Positions 55,876 to 62,794 of a stretch of 64,000 bases of DNA are shown here, in pieces. Numbering within the stretch: position 1 is the first letter of the stretch; each line of letters opens with the position of its first letter. Below the pieces are notes generated by a model. It saw only the letters and a list, made by a program, of their open reading frames with translations, was not told where the DNA came from and did not search any database. Position numbers and translations under genes: made by a program. Origin of the DNA: Blautia pseudococcoides (GTDB lineage Bacteria > Bacillota > Clostridia > Lachnospirales > Lachnospiraceae); the NCBI RefSeq assembly GCF_001689125.2, contig NZ_CP015405.2:4552501-4616500 (forward strand), read 5' to 3'.

Positions 55876-56109
55876 TCATATTAACCATTTGTATGTATCG
55901 AGAAAATACTTATCAAAACGTTCATTGTCCTCTTCCGCAAGTCTTTCCCGGTTATAAACGAAAAACAAAATAAGAAAATAGATACCAAAAAGATAATCAG
56001 TATCATAATTCAATACACCAAAAGTAAGAGTAAGAAAAATAAATTCATAAGTCATAAACGTATGAAACTCTTTATCAAAGAAGAAATAATTATAAATTTT
56101 TTCCAGCAT
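55876..56109 (-). CDS. Small phage membrane protein, function unknown
   Basis: A 77-residue protein with two hydrophobic segments (FMTYEFIFLTLTFGVL and YLFGIYFLILFFVYN) and a charged C-terminus. The Met at 56109 is chosen because GGAGG lies 8 nt upstream, just behind element R2; the longer frame to 56133 would read through the element. It lies 9 bp before the integrase gene. No family recognised. Confidence 0.65.
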   Translation of the reverse strand: MLEKIYNYFFFDKEFHTFMTYEFIFLTLTFGVLNYDTDYLFGIYFLILFFVYNRERLAEEDNERFDKYFLDTYKWLI

Positions 56110-56121
56110 ATCTAACCTCCA

Positions 56122-56189
56122 TTTGTATCTCACTTAATTCGCCGATCGGACTGGAGCTGCCTCCGTAGCACAATCGTTTTGAGTTACAT
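56122..56189 (-). repeat. Phage intergenic palindromic element R2
   Basis: TTTGTATCTCA at the left and TTTTGAGTTACAT at the right, with central CCGATCGG and GGAGCTGCCTCCGTAGCACAA. It overlaps the last 18 or so codons and the stop of the upstream 75-residue gene and ends 4 nt before the GGAGG of the downstream gene. Confidence 0.8.
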
Positions 56190-56361
56190 TATTAAAAATA
56201 TAATCCCCAGCATCCAGATATCGTTGATGCAATAAATAATCTTCAACCCTGTCAATTAAACGCTGGAAATTAACATCAGCATATACTTTTTTGATATTTT
56301 CATCCTGTTTTTTAAGGGTTGCCATTCGACAGCATTCATTATAATATTTTTCAATATCCAT
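56134..56361 (-). CDS. Small phage protein behind rep, C-terminus encoded by element R2
   Basis: A 75-residue protein, mostly helical (MDIEKYYNECCRMATLKKQD, then NFQRLIDRVEDYLLHQRYLD). It starts directly after the rep stop, using an AAGGGGG inside the rep 3' end. The final 18 or so residues (from about TQNDCATEAAPVRSAN) come from repeat element R2, so the element appears to have been captured as coding sequence or replaced the original end. No family recognised. Confidence 0.6.
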   Translation of the reverse strand: MDIEKYYNECCRMATLKKQDENIKKVYADVNFQRLIDRVEDYLLHQRYLDAGDYIFNNVTQNDCATEAAPVRSAN

Positions 56362-57969
56362 CTAATCGCCCCCTTGTAAAAGCAGGTCATCCATGCTATC
56401 ATAACCATAGACAACACCTGTTGCATTATCAACAATTGTTACATCAAGACTAGAGTAGTTATCTCTTAATCCAGACAGTTCCTGACCAGATAGCTGTCTG
56501 GATTTTTTTTGTTTATATCTCATAGCCTGTTTTACATCATTATCATTTAAGGTTAATACAGCTTCCATGGCATCTCTTGCCGGACTATCCTCGTTAATTC
56601 CCTTGTTGTAAAAAGATAACATGACCGCTTTGTTGATTAACTGCCGCTTCATGACATCAGCAGAGAGATTACGATTATATTGCCTTATAAATGGTAATTG
56701 CACCTTCGGGACCAGGGCATCCACCATCTTGGTGTTACGGAGCGCACGCCAAAAACCACAATCAGGCCGCCTGGACTTGTTACTATCACCCGTAGTCTCT
56801 ACCAACCGGAGGATATTACTGGTAAGGTAATTTGCAATCATATAATGGTTGTCCAAGTAATCATAGATACGCTGGCAGCACCCCTTATCACTATTATCCT
56901 TAAATGGTATTAAGGGATAATTTTTAGACGCTTTTCGCATAGTCTGGAACTCAACGTTGACAATCAGATTGATTTTTGGGGTAAGCATATTAGCAAACCG
57001 CCTAATATCATCCGTCACATGTAACTGACTCTCATTGTCCAGGACAATTTGCTTTGCCCTACGGCACAAAGATTCATCTTGTCCATATTCCGCATAATAT
57101 TTTATTCGAGCTATATCCAAATAGCCCCAGGAGCCACGCTTAAAGCACTCCTCATAGCAATAAAAATCGTAACGGTTAATAAGTCCGTGAAATAGCCAGA
57201 CTTTGAAGAAAAACGGCTTATATCCCATTTCTACAACTTCCTTACTCTTTAAGTAGATCCTGACAAAGCATTTCTGCCCGCGCTTACCAAGGGCCACATA
57301 ATCAATCAGGTAATCTTCAGAACCGACTTTTTCCGTATTGAAATGAGCACCCTTATACCGATCAACGCGCATCTTGTAAAAATTCTCAATACTAAAGAAC
57401 TTTTCTGGATTTGCCAAGTAATTCGAGTGCCAACAATAATCAGCACGATTTTCCTGGACAAAATCTATATCCAAATGAAAAAAATCTGCAATACCTTTTA
57501 CATAGGCAAGTGATCGCTCAAATGCATTATGAACTCCATACATCCAGAGCATATACGATCGTATCTGTACAATAATCTCACTGGTAACGGATGCCCCCTC
57601 TTGACTACGGGGGACCCGGGGAGCAATAAAAATATTAAATTCTTCCGGCTTTTCCAGACAGATGTTATAAAATCCGCTGAATGTTATCGGAACCAGATTT
57701 AAATTGCCCAAATCCTTTATGTATATCGGCACCACGTTTCCGTATACTTCAAACAATTCTTTTCGCTTTAATTCAAAATAATGCCGAAGCCGGATAACTT
57801 GATCATCACGGGTTTCTTCCGTAAAATCATTATTAAATTTCACGGAATAGTAAAAAGTATCAATCTGATGTAGGAACTTACTTTTTTTATAATCAAACCA
57901 ATAATTTGAATCTTGTTCAGACATTTCAGCCATTATCTGGCAAGTTTTAAAGTCTCTCTTATCAACCAA
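56362..57969 (-). CDS. Phage replication initiation protein
   Basis: A 535-residue protein placed between zot and the integrase module. Residues about 160-190 (FFHLDIDFVQENRADYCWHS, then NYLANPEKFFS) and 205-260 (KGAHFNTEKVGSEDYLIDYV, then ALGKRGQKCFVRIYLKS) match the general form of replication initiation factors of inoviruses and small rolling-circle elements in Clostridia, with a tyrosine-rich strand pattern. I see no HUH pair, which would favour a Rep_trans/gpII-like rather than an HUH enzyme. It would nick the phage origin to start rolling-circle synthesis. TTG start behind GAGGTG at 5 nt and element R3. Confidence 0.72.
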   Translation of the reverse strand: MVDKRDFKTCQIMAEMSEQDSNYWFDYKKSKFLHQIDTFYYSVKFNNDFTEETRDDQVIRLRHYFELKRKELFEVYGNVVPIYIKDLGNLNLVPITFSGFYNICLEKPEEFNIFIAPRVPRSQEGASVTSEIIVQIRSYMLWMYGVHNAFERSLAYVKGIADFFHLDIDFVQENRADYCWHSNYLANPEKFFSIENFYKMRVDRYKGAHFNTEKVGSEDYLIDYVALGKRGQKCFVRIYLKSKEVVEMGYKPFFFKVWLFHGLINRYDFYCYEECFKRGSWGYLDIARIKYYAEYGQDESLCRRAKQIVLDNESQLHVTDDIRRFANMLTPKINLIVNVEFQTMRKASKNYPLIPFKDNSDKGCCQRIYDYLDNHYMIANYLTSNILRLVETTGDSNKSRRPDCGFWRALRNTKMVDALVPKVQLPFIRQYNRNLSADVMKRQLINKAVMLSFYNKGINEDSPARDAMEAVLTLNDNDVKQAMRYKQKKSRQLSGQELSGLRDNYSSLDVTIVDNATGVVYGYDSMDDLLLQGGD

Positions 57970-57989
57970 ATTTTCACCTCATTTTCCAT

Positions 57990-58000
57990 TTTGTATCTCA
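57990..58000 (-). repeat. Phage intergenic element R3 (left arm only)
   Basis: TTTGTATCTCA followed by AAACAG is identical to the left arm of the other copies, but no clear right arm follows; CTGTTTT at 58055-58061 may be a remnant. It lies directly upstream of the rep ribosome site. Confidence 0.6.
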
Positions 58001-58027
58001 AAACAGTCCTTTTTCAGTTTTTGGCCG

Positions 58028-58135
58028 AAAGGCCATTTGGCCAAACGGGTTTTCCCCCTGTTTTCCTGTCAACCACGCGGGTTTCATTGTGTAATTCATA
58101 TGTATTTTCAGACCACGTAGTACAAGCTCGTGGTC
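58028..58135. promoter_or_regulatory. Hairpin-rich zot-rep intergenic region
   Basis: It holds a TGGCC-GAAA-GGCCA tetraloop hairpin (near 58022-58036), a TTTGGCCAAA palindrome, and a 7-bp stem GACCACG / CGTGGTC (58111-58117 and 58129-58135). No U-tract follows the stems on the minus strand. This is a second candidate for a replication signal, next to the rep gene. Confidence 0.45.
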
Positions 58136-58838
58136 AGGCTTTTTCCGGCACTTCTGGGCTGGTTGCGGCAGGATGCCCGTCCGCCTTCGGCGGGGCCCCC
58201 GTGCCCCCTTCCTCAGTCGGGCGGGCGTCCTGGCGGTCAAACAGCACATAGGTGTCGTACAACCTGTAATAGAGTTTTTTCGCCCGGAAGAACTCACTGT
58301 CCACTTTCTCCTTCATTGGATACCAGATTTTTACCGAGACAAAAAGATTTCCGAATGCAAGCATGGAGATGATCTTTCCCTTTAAGCCAAAGTTGCTGAC
58401 TTTTCGGTGTATATACTCATACTCGATCAAGCTCCGGACTTGCCTATCTATCATCCGATCAAATTGAGCGATCAATATTATCCGATACCCAAGATGACGG
58501 TGCAGTGTGAAAAACTGTAGCCAATCATTACGGCCGCGCTGGCACCAGTCACGGGCGTTGAACATAAGCTGGCATTCGTCGAGGACAAGCAGGATACTGT
58601 CTTCCCGGACTTTGCCTGTCTCCTTGATATAATCCTGGGCAAAACGCATGAGATAATCAGGCGTTATCTCATTATTGCGCAGATATGTATACCTTTTGTT
58701 ATTACGTGTCTTAATCCGGTCCAGATTGATGTCAAAATTCCCGATCGCGGGTCTGCCTGCCCTGATCCACCAATACAGGTTACTGGCAACATGCAGGGAC
58801 TTCCCGGAGCCGGGGGTACCGGAATAAAAGATTATCAT
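58134..58838 (-). CDS. zot: Zot/pI-family assembly ATPase
   Basis: A 234-residue P-loop ATPase that drives filamentous virion extrusion at the membrane. Walker A is GTPGSGKS (7-14), Walker B is ILLVLDECQ (82-90), and a weak hydrophobic stretch occurs at about 155-172 (IISMLAFGNLFVSVKIW). The C-terminal 30 residues are Pro/Gly/Ala-rich and are coded by unusually GC-rich DNA with a CCGCC-TTC-GGCGG hairpin at 58181-58193, which suggests an added or changed tail. ATG follows AAAGGAGCGG; element R4 lies directly upstream. Confidence 0.9.
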   Translation of the reverse strand: MIIFYSGTPGSGKSLHVASNLYWWIRAGRPAIGNFDINLDRIKTRNNKRYTYLRNNEITPDYLMRFAQDYIKETGKVREDSILLVLDECQLMFNARDWCQRGRNDWLQFFTLHRHLGYRIILIAQFDRMIDRQVRSLIEYEYIHRKVSNFGLKGKIISMLAFGNLFVSVKIWYPMKEKVDSEFFRAKKLYYRLYDTYVLFDRQDARPTEEGGTGAPPKADGHPAATSPEVPEKA

Positions 58839-58851
58839 ATTACCGCTCCTT

Positions 58852-58908
58852 TCTGTATCTCATTTTTTCTGCAGATACCCTGGCTGCAGAAGAAGTTTTG
58901 AATCACAT
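58852..58908 (-). repeat. Phage intergenic palindromic element R4
   Basis: Arms CTGTATCTCA and TTTTGAATCACA flank a perfect 8-bp inner stem TTCTGCAG / CTGCAGAA. The centre differs from R1, R2 and R5, which have CCGATCGG. It ends 2-3 nt before the AAAGGAG of zot. Confidence 0.75.
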
Positions 58909-58915
58909 TATGATG

Positions 58916-59137
58916 TTATGATATTGCCCGTATCCACCGGAGCAGGATGCTGTAAAGATAAAATACCCCTACGGACACCAGCCAGGCTTCACCAATACTT
59001 ATAAAGGTTGATATTGGAATAAAATAATTTAAGGCAGACAAAAAAGGTAGATTTTCCATTGCGTCAATAAATGCAACAAATGGACTCCTGGGTAACAAAG
59101 ATAAAACGGCATCCAAAAATTTGGTAACAATCTCCAT
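58916..59137 (-). CDS. Small hydrophobic phage protein, possible minor coat (pVI-like)
   Basis: A 73-residue protein with two hydrophobic helices (FLDAVLSLLPRSPFVAFID and about IGEAWLVSVGVFYLYSILLRW). Size, position between the adsorption protein and zot, and membrane character are those of the pVI/minor coat slot in filamentous phages. GGGGTGAT at 5 nt. It starts 4 bp after the adsorption gene. Family membership is by synteny, not by motif. Confidence 0.6.
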   Translation of the reverse strand: MEIVTKFLDAVLSLLPRSPFVAFIDAMENLPFLSALNYFIPISTFISIGEAWLVSVGVFYLYSILLRWIRAIS

Positions 59138-59141
59138 AAGA

Positions 59142-60713
59142 TCACCCCTTAATTAAATTTCTTGTGACAAGGATAAGAGAAACGATAAAGCCCAATGTTT
59201 CAATGACTCTTAAAATTTGTACCACAGATTCAAAATCTGACATATCAAGTTCCCATTTTTCATCAATATGGACCGGACCATAATCCAGTTTAAATGGCAG
59301 TTTAAAGACCGGAGCTTCGGCTTTAGCAGACAAAACCTTGAAAGCCTTGATTAAATCAAAAGGGATACAAAAGGGGAATATCTCTGTCAAGTCAGCCGTA
59401 TAATCACCGATTTCCCCCTCACCACCGGGATTCGGATTTGGGTCAGGATCAGGGTCAGGGTCAGGGTTCGGATTTGGATCAGGATTCGGGTCAGGATTCG
59501 GGTCAGGGTCAGGATTCGGATTTGGGTCAGGATCAGGGTTTGGGTCAGGATTTGGGTCAGGATTCGGATCAGGATTTGGGTCAGGATCCGGATCAGGATT
59601 TTGATTTGGATTTGTAAGAGTTTCTATCAATTCCTCAATCAATGCTTTATTCTCATGCTCTGGGTCTATTTCAGGGTTATCAGCGGTATTGATTTCCTGT
59701 ATACGGCGCAACAATTCGTCCATTTCGTCCCCAGATGGAAGACGAATATTGTCATACAATGGAGAATCTAATGCATTTTTATCTGGATTTTTTTTGATCC
59801 AATCCTCTATATCAGTAGACAACGGTAGTGTTTTAGGATTTATTATGCCTGGATATACAATACCATTATGCTGTGCCCTTTTCGCTTCCTCATAACTATC
59901 GTACACATACATATTATGTATAAGAGTACCAGGATTAAAACGTTCCCCATTAGAATACTCACCATCCACTACATTTGATTTACTTCCATCAGAATTTATA
60001 GACCAAGAACGCTTATACATAGGAAATGTAAGAGAATCAAAAGCAACATATTCGCCAGTTTTATAAACTAAAGGATAATCCCTATACATCCGTATTTGAT
60101 ACCATGGATGTCCATTATTATAAATATAATTGATATTCCAATATGGATAATCAGATACATTGGCATTAATATCACTTATCAAACCATCAGGCAATGTAAC
60201 ATCTTCCGGTTTATATTTACCATTTTTTTGCCACTGACAGACTTCAATAGCAAGAGAACCAATAACAGTAGCCAAAGCCCCACCTGCTTCAAGTGCAACA
60301 GTTGCATTTGGATGTGCTTTAAACCATAACTTCAATTTCTCAAAGGTTGCAAATTTCTTTTCAGGGTCATCATTATCCGGGTCAAAATCATCTGGATCTT
60401 GACCGGAAGAACCAGCCGCCTGTTTCACAATATTGTCATACCCTGCCTGGATATATCTTCCAACCTGTGCAAGCTGGTCTGCAAAATCATCAGCAGCCCC
60501 CGAATTATACCACTCATATCCTATATAGCCGGTTCCACAAGCTGCCATAAGAGCAATTGCCAGATAGACGGCATCATCAGCAATAAAAAAAGCCTGGACA
60601 TCTTCTGCATTTTCATAAGCATAAAACATTGATGACAGAAGAGTGTTACAGCAGAGCAGGATGCATATTATCCTTTTCCGGTTCTTCCAGATTCTTGATT
60701 TTCTTTTCTTCAC
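59142..60713 (-). CDS. pIII-like adsorption/tip protein with Asp-Pro/Asn-Pro linker
   Basis: A 523-residue secreted protein. N-terminus KKRKSRIWKNRKRIICILLC is a signal sequence; a large exported part follows with a second hydrophobic region (AVYLAIALMAACGTGYIGY). About 60 residues of alternating DP and NP dipeptides form a stiff linker (DNA 59426-59610), then a 94-residue C-terminal domain ending in the helix ETLGFIVSLILVTRNL. This two-part design with a low-complexity linker and C-terminal anchor is that of pIII. GTG start behind AAGGAAGG is preferred; the ATG at 60746 would code through element R5. Confidence 0.75.
   Translation of the reverse strand: MKKRKSRIWKNRKRIICILLCCNTLLSSMFYAYENAEDVQAFFIADDAVYLAIALMAACGTGYIGYEWYNSGAADDFADQLAQVGRYIQAGYDNIVKQAAGSSGQDPDDFDPDNDDPEKKFATFEKLKLWFKAHPNATVALEAGGALATVIGSLAIEVCQWQKNGKYKPEDVTLPDGLISDINANVSDYPYWNINYIYNNGHPWYQIRMYRDYPLVYKTGEYVAFDSLTFPMYKRSWSINSDGSKSNVVDGEYSNGERFNPGTLIHNMYVYDSYEEAKRAQHNGIVYPGIINPKTLPLSTDIEDWIKKNPDKNALDSPLYDNIRLPSGDEMDELLRRIQEINTADNPEIDPEHENKALIEELIETLTNPNQNPDPDPDPNPDPNPDPNPDPNPDPDPNPNPDPDPNPDPNPDPNPNPDPDPDPDPNPNPGGEGEIGDYTADLTEIFPFCIPFDLIKAFKVLSAKAEAPVFKLPFKLDYGPVHIDEKWELDMSDFESVVQILRVIETLGFIVSLILVTRNLIKG
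59426..59610 (-). repeat. Short tandem repeat coding the DP/NP linker
   Basis: An array of about 30 six-base units (GGATTC, GGGTCA, GGATTT, GGATCA and similar on the plus strand). Such arrays change length easily by slippage. Confidence 0.85.
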
Positions 60714-60728
60714 ATCACACCTTCCTTT

Positions 60729-60796
60729 CTTGTATCTCAACAGCATTCCCGATCGGGACGCATCCAGCTCCGCAGCACAACTGATTTGAGGTACAT
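60729..60796 (-). repeat. Phage intergenic palindromic element R5
   Basis: Left CTTGTATCTCAA, right TTTGAGGTACAT, central CCCGATCGGG, then GCAGCACAACTG as in R1. It ends 8 bp before the AAGGAAGG of the pIII-like gene. Confidence 0.85.
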
Positions 60797-60866
60797 TTTC
60801 ATAAAAAAAGTTAAAAAATTAGAGGGGGAAGCTTCCCCCTCCACCGGGATTTTGCATCCCAATCTG

Positions 60867-61031
60867 TCAAGCTTTGTTTGTGACTTTCTTAAATACACTA
60901 ATACCTTTTGTAATCAGGAAAACACCACCAATAAGAGGTAAGGCAATCGGCAGGGTGCTTGTCACAAGACTGGTAAGGGATGTGCCGATCTCTGTCATTT
61001 GGGTCGTTAATGCGGTTGTAATAGCTTCCAT
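60867..61031 (-). CDS. Phage major coat protein candidate (54 aa)
   Basis: Too short for usual ORF cut-offs. An ATG with GGAGAAA just upstream opens a 54-residue protein: an amphipathic, acidic/neutral N-half (MEAITTALTTQMTEIGTSLT), a hydrophobic helix (LPIALPLIGGVFLITKGI) and a basic C-terminus (SVFKKVTNKA). That is exactly the design of inovirus major coat proteins (pVIII), although without a cleavable leader. Lysines at the end contact DNA in the virion. Confidence 0.8.
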   Translation of the reverse strand: MEAITTALTTQMTEIGTSLTSLVTSTLPIALPLIGGVFLITKGISVFKKVTNKA

Positions 61032-61048
61032 AATTTCTCCTTTCCGGG

Positions 61049-61225
61049 TTATACCCTTTTAAATATTTTCATTATCCCGGAAATGCAAAGCCCCAATAAC
61101 AGGCAGATGAAGCCTAAGACAAAGCCAACAGGGATAAATGAAATCATAAGTTTTGCGATCTCCCCTAACGGGAGGACTTCTGCGGCAGAGGATAAAACCT
61201 CTGCTGTATGTACTACTTTTTCCAT
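61049..61225 (-). CDS. Second coat-like small membrane protein (58 aa)
   Basis: A 58-residue protein with GGAGG at 6-7 nt. It has an N-terminal amphipathic part (MEKVVHTAEVLSSAAEVLPL), a long hydrophobic helix (MISFIPVGFVLGFICLLLGL) and a basic tail (IMKIFKRV). It lies 17 bp before the 54-residue coat gene. It may be a minor cap protein (pVII/pIX-like) or a paralogous coat. Confidence 0.7.
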   Translation of the reverse strand: MEKVVHTAEVLSSAAEVLPLGEIAKLMISFIPVGFVLGFICLLLGLCISGIMKIFKRV

Positions 61226-61238
61226 AGGTCTTACCTCC

Positions 61239-61784
61239 TTAATGCTTAATATAGTTACTGCATATAAGAGCCAGGATTCCGCCGAATATAAGAGCTACAC
61301 AGCCCATAATAGGAATCTGGATATTCTGCATATTCTGCTGATAGATCTCTACCTTCTCGAGATGCTTATTCACATCCTTAACAGCCAAAAGCAGAGCTTG
61401 TATATCCTCTGTATAGTCGGCTGTAACCGCTGGTTCAATGGCAGGGTTATTTTCAACAGCTTTTTCTGGATTATCTGTAACAGGAGTTTCTTTTTCCGGG
61501 TCTTCCTGTTGTACACTTTCATCAGTACCACCACTTTCTTCTGACTGCAATTGCTGATAGACAGGGACACATAACATATCTTCTACTAAGACAGGTTCAA
61601 CCAGTTTCCCGTCGATCAATTCCAGCTTTTCTTGTATCAGCGTAAAAACATCTGTATATGGCGTTTCCGCCAGGGCAGATTGTATATCAGTGAGCGATCC
61701 CTGAATACCAATCAAATCCTGATGAAGGGAATCAAATTGCGGTAAATAGCCAGTAGTCTCAATCGTTTCTACCTGTTCCTGCAT
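61239..61784 (-). CDS. Phage protein with coiled N-terminus and C-terminal membrane helix
   Basis: A 181-residue protein. Residues 1-70 form a probable coiled helix (QFDSLHQDLIGIQGSLTDIQ, IQEKLELIDGKL); a Glu/Pro/Asn-rich region follows (about 85-125); then another helix (DIQALLLAVKDVNKHLEKVE) and a C-terminal helix (IPIMGCVALIFGGILALIC). AGGTGG lies 5 nt before the ATG at 61784. It sits upstream of the coat genes and may be a structural or assembly protein. No family recognised. Confidence 0.6.
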   Translation of the reverse strand: MQEQVETIETTGYLPQFDSLHQDLIGIQGSLTDIQSALAETPYTDVFTLIQEKLELIDGKLVEPVLVEDMLCVPVYQQLQSEESGGTDESVQQEDPEKETPVTDNPEKAVENNPAIEPAVTADYTEDIQALLLAVKDVNKHLEKVEIYQQNMQNIQIPIMGCVALIFGGILALICSNYIKH

Positions 61785-61793
61785 ATATACCAC

Positions 61794-62129
61794 CTATTTC
61801 TTTTCAAGCATACCAAAGGTTGCATCACAAAGATAATGCAACGTATCAACAACCAGGACGGGTTTGCCATCACTACCAACCTTCATGATAAACTCTGCAT
61901 CATAAATTGCCGGAGCAGATACAACCTGACTTCTTTTGTCAAAATCAACAGTACATTTGGCGGGCTGATAACCAACTCCTCCTACCTGATCATAATGAGA
62001 TTTTAACAGTTCACCTTTTTCACCAAAAAAAAGATACTTAAATGTACAGCCCTTTACGATCTCTCCGGTATCCTTAGCCTTCATATCGTATTCCCCAGCG
62101 TACAGTAACAAAATTCTTTGTGTGTTCAT
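61794..62129 (-). CDS. Putative phage single-stranded DNA-binding protein (gpV-like)
   Basis: A 111-residue beta-rich, charged protein (RILLLYAGEYDMKAKDTGEI; SAPAIYDAEFIMKVGSDGKP). Its size, the repeated beta pattern and the APAIYDAEF region resemble inovirus ssDNA-binding proteins, and a gpV gene is expected near the coat genes. GAGGAG at 6 nt. The assignment is by pattern and position. Confidence 0.55.
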   Translation of the reverse strand: MNTQRILLLYAGEYDMKAKDTGEIVKGCTFKYLFFGEKGELLKSHYDQVGGVGYQPAKCTVDFDKRSQVVSAPAIYDAEFIMKVGSDGKPVLVVDTLHYLCDATFGMLEKK

Positions 62130-62222
62130 TTTTTCTCCTCTCTGCTGTCCTACATATAAGCAAGACAGTCAAAACATAATAATTTGTTATCTATATAAAC
62201 CGCCAGCCTATAAACAGGCGGA

Positions 62223-62351
62223 TTACATGTTATACCAGACATAATAAAAAAACAAAGCAACAGCCGTAAATAAAAGAGCAAAAAAGCGGACGTTTGATAA
62301 AGCAGACAGCTTGTCAAACAGGATGTACATGTTATAAACACTGATATACAT
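62223..62351 (-). CDS. Tiny phage membrane protein (42 aa)
   Basis: A 42-residue frame with AAAGGGGG 6 nt upstream. It reads MYISVYNMYILFDKLSALSN and then one hydrophobic helix (VRFFALLFTAVALFFYYVWY). A 76-codon frame starting with TTG at 62380 overlaps it but has no ribosome site. Possible pVII/pIX-like or membrane accessory protein. Confidence 0.55.
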   Translation of the reverse strand: MYISVYNMYILFDKLSALSNVRFFALLFTAVALFFYYVWYNM

Positions 62352-62379
62352 AAAATCCCCCTTTTAATTGTTTGCCTCA

Positions 62380-62673
62380 ACCACTACTACGTCACCCAGT
62401 GCACTGCATGATGGCCCCGACCGCTCACCCGGCGCCCCACCGCCCCATGGGACCCGGCGCCCGGGTGCCCAAAAAGCGGGACGCTGGTTTATAGCGCTTA
62501 CGCGCCAACGCCCAAGGAAAAAGGGGGAGAGCGCCTCAAGGTTACGGCGGATAAAGATTGCTTTGTTGCAAGGTAGGATTAAGGTTTTTAGGGACTGCCA
62601 GGGCGGTGTTGGTGCCCCGGCCACACATTAGTTACTTAAATCTATGTAAAGCACGGGTGCACGTGCATTTACA
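62380..62673. promoter_or_regulatory. GC-rich non-coding island: candidate phage origin/packaging region
   Basis: It contrasts with the AT-rich phage. Hairpins seen include AGCG-GGA-CGCT, CGCC-N10-GGCG, GGGC-N9-GCCC, and a long stem TGTAAA-GCACG / CGTGC-A-TTTACA (62645-62673, 6-nt loop). Open frames on both strands across it have odd composition and no ribosome site. In filamentous phages the major intergenic region holds the nicking origin, complementary-strand origin and packaging hairpin. Confidence 0.5.
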
Positions 62674-62675
62674 AC

Positions 62676-62732
62676 TTTGTATCTCAAATCGGGGAGCTGG
62701 AGCCGGAGGCCAGGTTGATAAATGAGTTACAT
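62676..62732 (-). repeat. Phage intergenic palindromic element R6
   Basis: TTTGTATCTCAA at left and GATAAATGAGTTACAT at right. Its centre, GGGGAGCTGG...CCAGG, has a CTGG/CCAG pairing and lacks CCGATCGG. It adjoins the long hairpin of the GC-rich island. Confidence 0.75.
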
Positions 62733-62737
62733 ACTAT

Positions 62738-62794
62738 CTTGTATCTCACCAGGATGCCGGCAACCGACGTCGCAGCGGGATAAATGAGTTACAC
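62738..62794 (-). repeat. Phage intergenic palindromic element R7
   Basis: CTTGTATCTCA and GATAAATGAGTTACAC; the right arm is nearly identical to R6. It follows R6 by 5 bp and overlaps the stop codon of the RHH-like gene. Confidence 0.75.

Noticed and set aside
57998..58297. 99-codon minus-strand frame between rep and zot
   Set aside because: It overlaps the zot 3' end in another frame and is rich in Arg/Pro owing to GC-rich DNA; no ribosome site.
62150..62380. 76-codon minus-strand frame starting with TTG
   Set aside because: No ribosome site, cysteine-rich improbable composition; the 42-codon frame inside it has an ATG with AAAGGGGG.
62364..62631. Overlapping open frames of 86 and 87 codons on opposite strands
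   Set aside because: Neither has a ribosome site; both follow from high GC in a structured island and code for low-complexity Pro/Arg/Gly text.
54788..62794. CRISPR array
   Set aside because: The repeats are kilobases apart, lie in intergenic gaps and have no regular spacers or cas genes.
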